From: Paenibacillus sp. FSL H3-0469
Lineage (GTDB): Bacteria; Bacillota; Bacilli; Paenibacillales; Paenibacillaceae
DNA: 64,000 bases
Reading direction: 5' to 3'
Assembly: GCF_038051945.1 (NCBI RefSeq)
Contig: NZ_CP150302.1
Coordinates: 2,480,001 to 2,544,000 of the forward strand
Shown one piece after another: positions 16,840 through 26,584 of this stretch (the first letter of the stretch is position 1; the number at the start of each line of letters is the position of its first letter). The notes beneath the pieces were generated by a model, which saw only the letters and a list, made by a program, of their open reading frames with translations, had not been told where the DNA came from and did no database searches. The translations under genes and the position numbers were made by a program.

Positions 16840-17958
16840 TTAATCATTATTGCCGCGTGTCCGGTTGCGCAGGAAGGTCGGAATATCCAGCTGATCAGAG
16901 CTTGTCTGATTCCCGAACGGACGAAGATTCTCACTCTTGCTCTTATTATCAGCAGCCGGCTCGCTGTTTGCCGCAGGACGGCGTACAGGAGCTATTGGAG
17001 AAGGCTTGTGTTCAAAGCCTGTCGCAATAACAGTAACCTTGATCTCGTCCTTCATGCTCTCTTCGATAATGGCACCGAAGATCATATTCACTTCAGGGTC
17101 CGAAGCCGAGGTAACAATCTCTGCAGCTTCATTCACTTCGTACAGGGAGAGGTTAGAGCCGCCTGTAATATTCATAATGACGCCGCGTGCTCCTTCGATG
17201 GAGGTTTCAAGCAGCGGGCTCATAATCGCCTTGCGGGCCGCCTCAGACGCCCGGTTCTCGCCGGTGGCAATCCCGATGCCCATAAGCGCTGAGCCGCGCT
17301 CCGTCATAATCGTCTTCACATCGGCAAAGTCAAGGTTGATCAGGCCGGGAACCTGAATAAGGTCAGAGATGCCTTGTACCGCCTGCCGGAGTACATTGTC
17401 CGCTTCACGGAACGCTTCCAGCATCGGAGTTTTCTTATCCACAATTTCCAGGAGGCGGTCATTCGGAATCACAATCAGCGTATCAACCTTTTCCTTGAGC
17501 GCTTCGATTCCAAGCTCTGCCTGGTTGGCACGTTTTCTGCCTTCAAAAGTGAACGGGCGGGTCACGACGCCTACCGTCAATGCTCCGCATTCTCTGGCGA
17601 TTTCGGCAATGACAGGCGCTGCGCCTGTTCCGGTACCGCCGCCCATCCCTGCGGTAACGAAGACCATGTCTGCGCCCTTCAGCGTATTCGAGATCAGATC
17701 GCGGGATTCCTCTGCCGCCTTCTTGCCGACCTCAGGATTCGCTCCTGCGCCAAGTCCGCGGGTCAATTTATCCCCGATTTGTAATTTATGCTCCGATTTG
17801 GCCATATGCAGCGCTTGGGCGTCTGTATTAACCGTGATGAACTCAACACCCTGAACGCCATTTTCAATCATCCGGTTCACAGCGTTGCTTCCGCCGCCGC
17901 CGACGCCGATGACTTTTATTTGCGCCAAGCTCTCCATTTCAAAATCAAATTCCAACAT
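16840..17958 (-). CDS. ftsZ: Cell division GTPase FtsZ
   Basis: This 372-residue protein has a GTPase domain with [15 protein letters not shown] at about 16-30 and the tubulin signature [10 protein letters not shown] at about 107-116. A T7-loop region ([11 protein letters not shown]) follows, then a variable linker rich in Pro/Ser/Asn. The C-terminal peptide [10 protein letters not shown] is the docking site for FtsA, SepF and ZapA-type partners. FtsZ polymerises into the Z ring that sets the division site. It follows ftsA by 63 nt and is closed by a strong terminator. Confidence 0.98.
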   Translation of the reverse strand: MLEFDFEMESLAQIKVIGVGGGGSNAVNRMIENGVQGVEFITVNTDAQALHMAKSEHKLQIGDKLTRGLGAGANPEVGKKAAEESRDLISNTLKGADMVFVTAGMGGGTGTGAAPVIAEIARECGALTVGVVTRPFTFEGRKRANQAELGIEALKEKVDTLIVIPNDRLLEIVDKKTPMLEAFREADNVLRQAVQGISDLIQVPGLINLDFADVKTIMTERGSALMGIGIATGENRASEAARKAIMSPLLETSIEGARGVIMNITGGSNLSLYEVNEAAEIVTSASDPEVNMIFGAIIEESMKDEIKVTVIATGFEHKPSPIAPVRRPAANSEPAADNKSKSENLRPFGNQTSSDQLDIPTFLRNRTRGNND

Positions 17959-18021
17959 ATTGTTTCCATCTCCCCCTCGAGTAGTGCTTGGATGGCCAAT
18001 CCAAGTATATCTGGATTACAC

Positions 18022-19284
18022 TTATATGAACTCGCTAAACATATTCTTTAGTCGTTCCACCAGACCCGGCTTCTTGGAAGAATCCTGGACCGGCGCTGCG
18101 CTCTGCTTGCTGCGGTTAACGGTCTTCTTGTTGGCACTTCCGCCGCTGCTGCGTCCGCGGTAGTTGCGTACCACATTATGAAGGATGCCTACACCGCCGG
18201 TGAAGCCGGGGTCACGCACTCCGATATAATCCGGCACTGCGATCCGTACAGAGGCTGCCAGCTCGTTCTGGGCTACCTTAAGCACCCCAGGCATCGAAAC
18301 TGTACCACCCGTAAGTATATAACCTCCCGGAAGCTCCGTATAACCAAGCCGCTTCACTTCCTGACGGATCAGGTGGAAGATTTCCTGGACTCTCGGCTCG
18401 ATAATCGCTGCCAGATCCTCCTGGTTGAATTCCTTCTCCACATTGCTGCCGATACGCAGGACCTTGAAGACGACCTCCGAAGCGGCATCATCGATCCAGG
18501 CACAGCCGTATTTCAGCTTGACCTTCTCGGCCTGGTCGGTAAGTGTCCGAAGTCCGTACGCAATATCATTGGTTATGAATTCTCCTCCGATCGGAATCGT
18601 GGAGGTTGCACTAAGGGAACCTTCTTCATATACGGCTATCGTGGCTTGTCCGGCACCGATATCCACCAGTACAGCCCCCATTGATTTCTCATCTTTGGAG
18701 AGCGCTAATCCGCCAGCCCCGAGAGACATAAGGACAAGATCTTTAACCTTCAGACCTGATTTCTCCACGCAGCGGAGCAGATTATGTATGGGGGTCTTGG
18801 CACCGGTGATGATCGTAGCCTCCACTTCCAGGCGGACGCCGATCATTCCGCGCGGGTCCTGAATGCCTTCAAGGCCGTCGACGATGTACTGCTTGGCGAC
18901 AACATCAATGACCTCGCGTTCCGGCGGAAGTGCAATAACCTCCGCTGCCTTGATTACGCGGTCGATGTCATCTTCGCCGATCTCACGGTCCTCATTCTGA
19001 ACGGCAACTACGCCGTGGCTGGATTGCAGGCCGATATGGTTGCCGGATATCCCGACATACACCTCGGATATTTGAATACCGACCATTTGCTCCGCATGCT
19101 CTACGGCACTCCTGATCGATTGCACAGTCTGATCGATGTCTACAATCGCACCCTTGCGTATCCCTTCCGAATCCGCAGATCCAACGCCAATAATATTGAA
19201 GGTTCCACTAGTAACTTCCCCGATTATTGCCCGAACTTTGGATGTACCGATGTCCAAACTAACAATGATGTCATTGTTGCTCAA
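18022..19284 (-). CDS. ftsA: Actin-like cell division protein FtsA
   Basis: This 420-residue protein starts at TTG 19284 behind an AGGAGGTG box. It is an actin-fold ATPase: IIVSLDIGTSKVRAIIGE at the start, VDIGAGQATIAVYEEG in the middle and GYILTGGTVSMPGV near residue 330. The linker is basic and Ser/Lys rich. The C-terminal amphipathic helix (VERLKNMFSEFI) is the membrane anchor. FtsA tethers FtsZ filaments to the membrane and recruits late divisome proteins. A candidate sigma-H promoter lies about 75 nt upstream. Confidence 0.98.
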   Translation of the reverse strand: MSNNDIIVSLDIGTSKVRAIIGEVTSGTFNIIGVGSADSEGIRKGAIVDIDQTVQSIRSAVEHAEQMVGIQISEVYVGISGNHIGLQSSHGVVAVQNEDREIGEDDIDRVIKAAEVIALPPEREVIDVVAKQYIVDGLEGIQDPRGMIGVRLEVEATIITGAKTPIHNLLRCVEKSGLKVKDLVLMSLGAGGLALSKDEKSMGAVLVDIGAGQATIAVYEEGSLSATSTIPIGGEFITNDIAYGLRTLTDQAEKVKLKYGCAWIDDAASEVVFKVLRIGSNVEKEFNQEDLAAIIEPRVQEIFHLIRQEVKRLGYTELPGGYILTGGTVSMPGVLKVAQNELAASVRIAVPDYIGVRDPGFTGGVGILHNVVRNYRGRSSGGSANKKTVNRSKQSAAPVQDSSKKPGLVERLKNMFSEFI

Positions 19285-19610
19285 GCCCTATGGCACCTCC
19301 TGTTATAATCATAGTAAACAAGCTTTTGATCCCGGTCGCGGGAAACATCTCTGTACATATTCAACATCCCTAATCCTTTCCCTCTTTTTTCAACAAATTT
19401 TTTGAGAGGAATAATATGACAAGGTCTTCACGTGCAGGCAGGCACCCTCCGCTTAGCGGGATCAGCACCTGACATTCAAAGAATAAAAACAAGAGAACAG
19501 CAGCTATATCCTGGATTGCATCTCAAAAAATCCGCAGAAAAAAGAGGGATATTGCTTATTACCCGTAAAACAGATTGTAGCATTTTTTCCGCCCTATTAG
19601 TAGGGACTAT
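19285..19610 (-). other. 326-bp gap between ftsQ and ftsA
   Basis: No credible gene is seen here. Bacillus has ylxW, ylxX and sbp in this place. The half next to ftsA holds the candidate sigma-H promoter. A short CCCTA/TAGGG hairpin just after the ftsQ stop lacks a U-tract. Confidence 0.6.
19357..19385 (-). promoter_or_regulatory. Candidate sigma-H promoter of ftsAZ
   Basis: The minus strand carries AGAGGGAAA (19377-19385), an 11-nt spacer and GTTGAATAT (19357-19365). The second element fits the sigma-H -10 RNNGAATWW exactly, and the first misses RNAGGAWWW by one base. Bacillus ftsAZ has a sigma-H promoter that boosts FtsZ at the onset of sporulation. Confidence 0.4.
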
Positions 19611-20375
19611 TTACTCTTGTACATCTGCGTCTTCCCCGGTGTCCCCGGCTTCAGTATGGAATGGAACATAGGAATCCGCCTCCAGCATTTTGATCAGTCC
19701 CGGCTCCTCCGTCTGAATCACCTGATTCAAATAGCCTACTTTATCCTTCAGCAATGAAATGGCAGTTATGACCTCAAAGCGTGAACGTGTGTAGAGCTTG
19801 ATCCGGTCCGGAAATGACAGCGTCGGGGAAGGTACAATCTCGGATATATCACTGGTCAGCTCGTTCGGAATTCCGGCCAGCGCCTGGCATAGCTTGGTCT
19901 TGTAAGGATCGTCAGCCTTCCAGTTAGTCAATATCGGCTTCTCTACAGCAATTCCGGTATCCGTCACAGAGACGGCGGCCCCGCTTGACAGAATGGCTTC
20001 CAGCACGCCTGTCTGGTCCAGTTCATAAGCAACCGCCGGGTACTCCTTCACAATGATCGTAACCACACCGGGGAACTTCTTGCTGACCTGCGCCTCCTGA
20101 ACTGTATTCAGCTCCTCCAGCGCCTTCCCCACGGAATCTCCAGAGACGGCGAAGAACTGTCCTCCGATCTTCAGGCCGCTTGCTGCCAGCAGCTGCTCAC
20201 GGGACGTATATTTATCCCCCTGCATCTCAATGGCTGTAATCTTGCTGATCGATGAACGGAAGAAGATTACAGCCAGCAGCGCAGTAAACAGCAGTGCCAG
20301 AATGATAATAATTTTACGGTTTTTTCTCTTGCTAGGCTTGTCCTCTTTCAAAAGAGGTATTCGCGTTTTTGGCAT
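19611..20375 (-). CDS. divIB: Cell division protein FtsQ/DivIB
   Basis: This 254-residue protein starts at ATG 20375 (MPKTRIPLL), with GGAGA upstream. It has a basic cytoplasmic tail, one transmembrane helix at about residues 23-42 (IIIILALLFTALLAVIFF), then an extracellular POTRA domain (ITAIEMQGDKYTSREQLLAASGL) and the FtsQ domain (AQVSKKFPGVVTIIVKEYPAVAY). DivIB stabilises the FtsL-DivIC complex at the septum. It follows murA by 65 nt and is followed by a 326-bp gap before ftsA. Confidence 0.92.
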   Translation of the reverse strand: MPKTRIPLLKEDKPSKRKNRKIIIILALLFTALLAVIFFRSSISKITAIEMQGDKYTSREQLLAASGLKIGGQFFAVSGDSVGKALEELNTVQEAQVSKKFPGVVTIIVKEYPAVAYELDQTGVLEAILSSGAAVSVTDTGIAVEKPILTNWKADDPYKTKLCQALAGIPNELTSDISEIVPSPTLSFPDRIKLYTRSRFEVITAISLLKDKVGYLNQVIQTEEPGLIKMLEADSYVPFHTEAGDTGEDADVQE

Positions 20376-20440
20376 TCTCATATCTCCGTAATAAGGCCCT
20401 GTCTCCTTCCTCACGGCTTCGCCGAAGGAGACAGGGAGCT

Positions 20441-21724
20441 TTAATTGGCCAGATCCAGCGGGTCAGGCACCGGCACCTTGCGGCTAATGCGCGCGCCCAG
20501 CTTTTGAAACAGTAATTCGATGCCGTCATATCCCCGGTCAATATGATGCGCCTGCTCTACAACAGTTGTTCCCTGAGCAGCCAGTCCGGCGATTACAAGG
20601 GCAGCTCCGGCCCGCAGGTCAGTGGCCTCAACCGTGGCTCCATACAACCGCTGAACGCCGCGTATGAAGGCCCTGCTCAAGTCAATAGAGATATCGGCTC
20701 CCATCCGGGCCATCTCCTCCACATGCTTGAAGCGCCCCTCGAAAACCGTCTCCTTGATTACACTGAATCCGTCCGCCAGGGACAATAGAACCATAACCTG
20801 GGATTGCAGGTCCGTAGGAAAAGACGGATACGGAGAGGTAACAATACGATCAACCGCACGGGGGCGTCCCATACAGCTGATATTAATTATATCATTGCAC
20901 ACTGTAATTTGAACACCGGCGCGCCTCAGGATGTGGATCAGGGAGGTCAAATGTCCTGCATTGGTGTGGGTCAGCGTGACATTTCCCCGCGTGGCGGCAG
21001 CGGCAATCATCACAGTTCCGGCAACAATCCGGTCGGGGATCACCTCATAGCTGCAGGCATGGAGCTTGCGGACACCCTGAATGGTGATTGTATCGGTCCC
21101 TGCGCCGATAATTTGTGCCCCCATCGCATTGAGGAAGTTCTGCAAATCCTGGATTTCCGGCTCTCTCGCTGCCCCGGAGATAGTAGTCGTGCCCTCGGCC
21201 ATGGCGGCGGCCATCATGATATTCTCCGTAGCACCCACGCTCGGATAATCCAGATGAATATCACAGCCTCTCAAGCTGGCAGCCCGGCAGCAGATCCGGC
21301 CGCCCGTCTCCTCAATCTCTGCCCCGAGCAGCTTGAGGCCCTGCAGGTGGAGGTCGATCTTGCGCTCACCGATAGCACAGCCTCCCGGCTGATAGATCGT
21401 CACTTCCCCGAACTTGGCCAAAAGCGGGCCCATCAGGAATATGGAGGATCTCATCTGCCGCATCAAGTCCTCCGGAACATGAGAGGTCAGGAGAAAGGAT
21501 GTATCGACGGTAACCGTCTCCTCTTCATGTACTGTCCTGCAGCCCAGCCGCTGCAGAATATGCAGCATCGTTTCGATGTCCAGCAGCTTCGGCACATTAT
21601 GCAGTGAGTGAACTCCTTCGGCCAGCAGGCTGGCTGCCAGAATCGGCAGTGCCGCATTCTTTGCTCCATGGATACGTATGGTGCCTGACAGGGGGGTTCC
21701 ACCCTCAATCACCAATTTGTCCAA
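20441..21724 (-). CDS. murA: UDP-N-acetylglucosamine 1-carboxyvinyltransferase
   Basis: This 427-residue enzyme starts at TTG 21724, with GGAGGTG 5 nt upstream. The frame stays open 35 codons further up without a ribosome site. It is a pair of EPSP-synthase-like domains. LVIEGGTPLSGTIRIHGAKNAALPI holds the catalytic Lys-Asn pair, and the loop YQPGGCAIGERKIDLH carries the PEP- and fosfomycin-binding cysteine. MurA commits UDP-GlcNAc to peptidoglycan. In Bacillus this position between murG and divIB is held by murB, so the cluster order differs here. Confidence 0.95.
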   Translation of the reverse strand: MDKLVIEGGTPLSGTIRIHGAKNAALPILAASLLAEGVHSLHNVPKLLDIETMLHILQRLGCRTVHEEETVTVDTSFLLTSHVPEDLMRQMRSSIFLMGPLLAKFGEVTIYQPGGCAIGERKIDLHLQGLKLLGAEIEETGGRICCRAASLRGCDIHLDYPSVGATENIMMAAAMAEGTTTISGAAREPEIQDLQNFLNAMGAQIIGAGTDTITIQGVRKLHACSYEVIPDRIVAGTVMIAAAATRGNVTLTHTNAGHLTSLIHILRRAGVQITVCNDIINISCMGRPRAVDRIVTSPYPSFPTDLQSQVMVLLSLADGFSVIKETVFEGRFKHVEEMARMGADISIDLSRAFIRGVQRLYGATVEATDLRAGAALVIAGLAAQGTTVVEQAHHIDRGYDGIELLFQKLGARISRKVPVPDPLDLAN

Positions 21725-21844
21725 TGTATCACCTCCGAGATTACCGCTCACCCACCGTAAGCACTTCCTGGCCCCGCTGTCCTGCGTAATGGGACGGAAC
21801 GGATTCCGTCTCCAAGGCTCAGACATCAAGAAGCGCTCTGGGTG

Positions 21845-21897
21845 ATTGTCACGATTATAGGATCATCCTATGTTCGGAGTCCCGTGTGTGTGACAAT
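21845..21897. repeat. Inverted repeat in the murG-murA gap
   Basis: Eight-base arms ATTGTCAC (21845-21852) and GTGACAAT (21890-21897) flank a smaller AGGATCATCCT palindrome. The position between the murG stop and the murA start suggests a regulatory structure for murA. Nothing else is readable. Confidence 0.35.
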
Positions 21898-21910
21898 GTA
21901 AGCCCGGATT

Positions 21911-23026
21911 CTAGCGTTTACGTCCTGCAGCCAGCCTGCGCAGCTCGCTGACTACCAGGGAGGCGGAATCTCTTTTGCCTAGGCGCCTTGAGGCCTCCGA
22001 CATGCTATGGCGCAGCGTATCCGCTCCGATGATCTTCTGAACGGCTGTGAACAGCGCCTCGCCGCTTAAGTCCTTCTCCAGCACCACCACTGCCGCACCT
22101 TCAGCTTCCAGTGCTCTGGCATTGGCTTCCTGATGGTTGTTCGTTACATTAGGAGACGGAATGAGGACAGAGGGTATGCCAAGCGCGGTAATCTCTGCCA
22201 GAAAAGAGGCGCCTGCCCGGTTCACGATCAGGGAAGTGCAGGCCAGCACCTCAGGCATATTGTGAACATAAGGGAGGATATGCAGCCAGTTCGGAATACC
22301 GCCGAGCTGCTCGCGTACCGCTTTGCGGGTATCCTCAAAGTAGGACTCTCCGGTCACATACACATAGTGAACACCATTACCCTTACCCACAAATGGCGCC
22401 ATTTCAATCATGGCGCGGTTAATCGCCTTGGCTCCCCCGCTTCCTCCGACAACCAGCACCACCGTGCTTCCTTCGGGAATGCCGAGTGAAGCGAAGCCGC
22501 GCTGCGGGTTCGCCGTCATGACCGTAGTGGCCCGGGGATTACCCGTATAAATTACATTCTTGGCCCCTGGAAAAGCCGGTTCTGTACCTTCAAAGCTAAC
22601 CGCGACCGTACTGGCATACCGGCTGAGAAAACGGTTGGTCAGTCCCGGAATCGCATTCTGTTCATGGATCAGCGTCGGAATACCGAGCCGGGAGGCAGCA
22701 TACACAACAGGCCCGCAGACATACCCTCCGGTACCGACAACCACATCAGGCTTGAACTCGCGCAGCATGGCCTTGGAGGCTTTGACCCCCTTCAGGAACC
22801 GCATAACCGTCTTCACATTATCCATCGACAGCTTGCGGCGGAAGCCTGTAATATCAATGGACTGGAAAGGCAGGTTCTCCTGGGGAACCAGCTTGCTCTC
22901 CAGACCCCGCTTGCCTCCGATATATAGGAAGACAGAATCCGCATCTTCGGATTCCAGTTGTCTGGCTACGGCTACGGCAGGATAGATATGTCCTCCCGTG
23001 CCGCCGCCGCTAAGTACAATACGCAT
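21911..23026 (-). CDS. murG: Lipid II synthase MurG
   Basis: This 371-residue GT-B enzyme starts at ATG 23026 after GAGGTG. It has the MRIVLSGGGTGGHIYPAVAVA opening, which is the acceptor and phosphate-binding G-loop, and IHEQNAIPGLTNRFLS. The C-terminal donor site is VVGGSGGAKAIN and NRAGASFLAEITALGIPSVLIP. MurG adds GlcNAc to lipid I at the inner face of the membrane. The upstream spoVE stop codon lies 5 nt before it, within its ribosome site. Confidence 0.97.
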   Translation of the reverse strand: MRIVLSGGGTGGHIYPAVAVARQLESEDADSVFLYIGGKRGLESKLVPQENLPFQSIDITGFRRKLSMDNVKTVMRFLKGVKASKAMLREFKPDVVVGTGGYVCGPVVYAASRLGIPTLIHEQNAIPGLTNRFLSRYASTVAVSFEGTEPAFPGAKNVIYTGNPRATTVMTANPQRGFASLGIPEGSTVVLVVGGSGGAKAINRAMIEMAPFVGKGNGVHYVYVTGESYFEDTRKAVREQLGGIPNWLHILPYVHNMPEVLACTSLIVNRAGASFLAEITALGIPSVLIPSPNVTNNHQEANARALEAEGAAVVVLEKDLSGEALFTAVQKIIGADTLRHSMSEASRRLGKRDSASLVVSELRRLAAGRKR

Positions 23027-23031
23027 GTCTT

Positions 23032-24129
23032 TCACCTCGCATAACGGGATAAATTAAGCAGAATGCCAAGAGCTGTGAGCATCAGGGTGAGTGATGAGCC
23101 GCCATAGCTGATCAGCGGAAGCGTGATGCCGGTTACCGGAATCAGACCGATCACCACACCGATGTTGATGACCACCTGAACCGCGACCATACATACTATG
23201 CCTACAGCAAGATAACTGCCGAAGCGGTCCGGCAGGCTCATGGCTACCTTCATTCCGCGCCAGATCAGCAGCAGGAACAGCAGCAGCACAGCAAGCCCCC
23301 CGATGAACCCCAGCTCCTCGGCCAATATAGAGAAAATAAAATCAGTCTGCGGCTCCGGGACGTAGCTGTATTTTTGCCGGCTCATCCCGAAGCCCAGTCC
23401 GCCCAGCCCGCCGGGGCCCACCGCATAGAGTGACTGGATGATCTGATAACCCGCACCCAGCGGATCGGACCAGGGGTCCAGAAAGGCGGTAATCCGCTGC
23501 AGCCGGTAAGGCGCAGCGGCAATGAGTCCGGCGAACCCGGCCAGCCCCAGCGCACCGAGGGAGAGCAGATGCTTCATCCGCGCCCCCGCTGTGAAGACCA
23601 TCATCATGGCCGCGCCGAACATGACAGTGCCTGTACCGAGATCCGGCTGCAGCATAATCAGTGCGAACGCAGAGCCGATCAGCGCAAGCGGCGGAAGCAG
23701 CCCGCGCATGAAGCTGGAGATGTCATACTCCTCGGTTCCAAGCCACTTGGCCAGGAAGAGGATCATCCCCATCTTCATGAATTCCGAGGGCTGAATACCG
23801 AAGGAACTGATGCCGAGCCAGCTGCGTGCACCGCCGCGCACCACGCCGATGCCGGGGATCAGCACCAGCACCAGCAGGGCGAAGCACACGAGCAGGAGCG
23901 GCCGGGCGAACCTTTTCAGCACCAGATAATCGGTGTTCGCTGTAATGAACATCGCGATGAGGCCGAGACCTGCGAACAGCATCTGTCTTTTGACAAAATA
24001 AAACGAATCGCCATAATTGCGGAAGCCCAGAACGGACCCGGCACTGTATACCATTACCATACCGATAGCCAGCAAAGCCAGTATCGGAAGCAGCAGCCAG
24101 ATATCGGGCGCATGACGGGATTTGTTCAT
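23032..24129 (-). CDS. spoVE: SEDS-family glycosyltransferase SpoVE/FtsW
   Basis: This 365-residue polytopic protein has about ten hydrophobic segments and SEDS family motifs: LRRIT-like AAPYRLQRITAFLDPWSDPLGAGYQIIQS, FIFSILAEELGFIGG and LPLISYGGSS. SEDS proteins polymerise lipid II into glycan strands with a class B PBP partner. In Bacillus the gene between murD and murG is spoVE, needed for the spore cortex with SpoVD, and a spoVD gene is present in this cluster. It could also serve as the vegetative FtsW, because no other SEDS gene is in view. Confidence 0.9.
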   Translation of the reverse strand: MNKSRHAPDIWLLLPILALLAIGMVMVYSAGSVLGFRNYGDSFYFVKRQMLFAGLGLIAMFITANTDYLVLKRFARPLLLVCFALLVLVLIPGIGVVRGGARSWLGISSFGIQPSEFMKMGMILFLAKWLGTEEYDISSFMRGLLPPLALIGSAFALIMLQPDLGTGTVMFGAAMMMVFTAGARMKHLLSLGALGLAGFAGLIAAAPYRLQRITAFLDPWSDPLGAGYQIIQSLYAVGPGGLGGLGFGMSRQKYSYVPEPQTDFIFSILAEELGFIGGLAVLLLFLLLIWRGMKVAMSLPDRFGSYLAVGIVCMVAVQVVINIGVVIGLIPVTGITLPLISYGGSSLTLMLTALGILLNLSRYAR

Positions 24130-24178
24130 CAGGAGCACACCTCTTGCATCCGTAGTAGGGGCTTATCCACCCCCCTAC

Positions 24179-25600
24179 TTAAAGGTTATGCACCGCCTCT
24201 TTAAAAATACGCCCGCGCTCCTCATAGGAGGTAAACATATCCCAGCTGGCACAGGCAGGGGACAGGAGAACTACATCCCCGGCTTCCGCCAGGGCCGAAG
24301 CCTCCCGCACAGCCTGCTCCAGCACAGCAGCGGCACTCTCCCCATTATCGACGGAGATGACCGTCTTTACTCCTGCCAGCCGGGCTACAGCCGCCAGCTT
24401 GTCCCGGGTCTGCCCAAGCGCCACCAAGGCTTTGACATTCTCCCCGAGGACAGGCAGCAGCTCCATATAATCCGAGCCGCGGTCCAAGCCCCCGGCAATA
24501 AGAATGAGCGGCTTCCGGAAGGAAGCCAGCGCCATAGAGGTAGCTTTGGAATTGGTAGCCTTGGAATTGTTATAATAGGCGGCCCCTGCCTTGTCTGTTA
24601 CATACTCCAGCCTGTGCTCCACCCCGCGGAAGGAAGCCAGCACCGGGCCCAGCACCGCCGGGTCTGTCCCTGCGGCAATAGCAATGCCGCAGGCAGCCAG
24701 CGCATTCCCCACATTGAAGCGGCCGGGAAGTCCGATAGAATCGACATCAGCAATTTCGGTCTCGCTCCCGGTGTAATCGCGGTAGATAATGACCCGCTTC
24801 AGCTCGTCATCCGTGTCCGCCACGTAGGACGGGCGGACGAAGATGCCCTGCACCAGCTCCTCGTTCATGGAGAAGGGCAGAATGCCCGCCTTCAAATAGG
24901 GCACCAGCTCGCGGCAGACCGGATCATCCCAGTTCAGCACAGCAGTATCCTCCGGTCCCTGATTGGCGAACAGCTTGGATTTGGAGGCTACATAATCCTC
25001 CATGCCTCCATGGTAGTCCAGGTGGGTCTCCGCGACATTCAGCAAGGCAGCAATCTTGGGCCGGAACGCTTCCGTGCCCTTCAGCTGGAAGCTGCTTAGC
25101 TCGACCACCATCCAGTTGTCCGCGTCAGCCTCCTGTGCGGCCTGAGAGAGCGGCGTTCCTATGTTCCCGGCCACAATGGGCCGCATCCCCGCTGCCTCCA
25201 GCATATGGCCCACCCAGGTCGTTGTGGTCGTCTTGCCGTTAGAGCCGGTGATACCGATCATCGGGGCAGCGCAGAGGTGATACGCGACCTCTACCTCGGT
25301 CACCACTTCAATCCCCAGCTCCAGCGCCTGCTGTACCGGAGCAACCGAATAGGGAATCCCCGGATTCTTGACAACCAGCTCCACACCCTCGTGGATCAAG
25401 CTGTCCGGATGCCCGCCGCATATAACAGAAATTCCCAAAGATTCCAGTTCGGAAGCTTCGGGACTCTGATCTCTTTCCTTTTTATCATTCACCGTCACCA
25501 CAGCGCCGTGTTCATGCAGCACCTTGGCCACCTGGACGCCGCTTTTAGCGAGCCCTAGGACAACCACCTCTTGACCACGGTACAGATCCGGATGTTTCAT
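24179..25600 (-). CDS. murD: UDP-N-acetylmuramoyl-L-alanine--D-glutamate ligase
   Basis: This 473-residue Mur ligase has an N-terminal Rossmann domain (VVVLGLAKSGVQVAKVL), the ATP-binding P-loop GITGSNGKTTTTTW at about 112-125, and NVAETHLDYHGGMEDYVASK with the carbamylated-lysine region. The C-terminal domain has GGLDRGSDYMEL and LLSPACASWDMF. It adds D-glutamate to UDP-MurNAc-L-Ala in the cytoplasm. The usual NDSKATN motif reads NNSKATN, a mild change outside the P-loop. It is 3 nt downstream of mraY. Confidence 0.97.
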   Translation of the reverse strand: MKHPDLYRGQEVVVLGLAKSGVQVAKVLHEHGAVVTVNDKKERDQSPEASELESLGISVICGGHPDSLIHEGVELVVKNPGIPYSVAPVQQALELGIEVVTEVEVAYHLCAAPMIGITGSNGKTTTTTWVGHMLEAAGMRPIVAGNIGTPLSQAAQEADADNWMVVELSSFQLKGTEAFRPKIAALLNVAETHLDYHGGMEDYVASKSKLFANQGPEDTAVLNWDDPVCRELVPYLKAGILPFSMNEELVQGIFVRPSYVADTDDELKRVIIYRDYTGSETEIADVDSIGLPGRFNVGNALAACGIAIAAGTDPAVLGPVLASFRGVEHRLEYVTDKAGAAYYNNSKATNSKATSMALASFRKPLILIAGGLDRGSDYMELLPVLGENVKALVALGQTRDKLAAVARLAGVKTVISVDNGESAAAVLEQAVREASALAEAGDVVLLSPACASWDMFTSYEERGRIFKEAVHNL

Positions 25601-25603
25601 TCG

Positions 25604-26569
25604 TTACAACCCCTTGATGAGATATAGTCCAGCTGCCGCCAGCACAAGGCCCACCGCCCAGAAGGAGACGACTACACGCCACTCCGACCAGCCGCCCAGC
25701 TCAAAGTGATGATGGATCGGGCTCATTCTGAATACCCGTTTGCCGCGTGTCTTAAACGAAGCGACCTGAATAATTACGGACAGCATTTCAACCACGAAGA
25801 CTCCGCCGATCACCACAAAGAGCAGCTCGGTCTTGGTGACAATAGCAATCGCGCCAACCGCCCCGCCGATCCCGAAGGAGCCGAAATCGCCCATGAACAC
25901 CTTGGCAGGATGGGCATTGAATACGAGAAAGCCAAGCACTGCGCCAATCATCGCAGCCGCACAGACACCAGCGGCAATCGAGGTTGCCTGCATGGCTACC
26001 ACCGCGAAGGCAGCGAGCGCAATCGCGCTTACGCCTGACAGCAGACCATCCACGCCGTCCGTGAAGTTAACAGCATTCGTGACCGCCATCATCATCAACA
26101 CAATGAAAGGATAATAGAACCAGGGGCCCCAGTCGAAGCTGAAGGAGGTTCCCGGAACGCTGATATTCGTATGATGTCCGGCCGAGATCAGCAGAACGCT
26201 GAGCACGACGCCGACCAGCAGCTGGCCCAGCAGCTTCTGCCGCGCCGTAAGGCCGAGGGAGCGCTTGAACACAATTTTGATATAATCATCCAGGAATCCA
26301 ATGAGGCCATAGCCCAGCGTAGCAGCCAGCAGTACATAGAAATCCGAATTAATGACCGAGAATTTCAGAAAAGACAGCGTGAACGCGACCATGATGATTA
26401 CGCCGCCCATGGTAGGGGTTCCCGCCTTTTTCAGATGGGTCTGGGGCCCGTCGTCACGAACCTGCTGCCCCAGCTTAAGCCGGCGCAGCAGCGGTATGAT
26501 CAGCGGAGCGGCAATGACCGCAAGGATAAAGGACACAGCAATAGTCAGCAGAAGTAATTGATAATCCAT
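25604..26569 (-). CDS. mraY: Phospho-N-acetylmuramoyl-pentapeptide transferase
   Basis: This 321-residue integral membrane enzyme has about ten hydrophobic helices. Conserved sites are DDGPQTHLKKAGTPTMGG near residue 40, FLDDYIK near 92, NAVNFTDGVDGLLSG near 166 and the late SPIHHHFE, holding the catalytic Asp and His residues. MraY transfers phospho-MurNAc-pentapeptide to undecaprenyl phosphate to give lipid I. It sits between murF and murD with gaps of 15 and 3 nt. Confidence 0.97.
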   Translation of the reverse strand: MDYQLLLLTIAVSFILAVIAAPLIIPLLRRLKLGQQVRDDGPQTHLKKAGTPTMGGVIIMVAFTLSFLKFSVINSDFYVLLAATLGYGLIGFLDDYIKIVFKRSLGLTARQKLLGQLLVGVVLSVLLISAGHHTNISVPGTSFSFDWGPWFYYPFIVLMMMAVTNAVNFTDGVDGLLSGVSAIALAAFAVVAMQATSIAAGVCAAAMIGAVLGFLVFNAHPAKVFMGDFGSFGIGGAVGAIAIVTKTELLFVVIGGVFVVEMLSVIIQVASFKTRGKRVFRMSPIHHHFELGGWSEWRVVVSFWAVGLVLAAAGLYLIKGL

Positions 26570-26584
26570 GGGTACACCCCTCCT

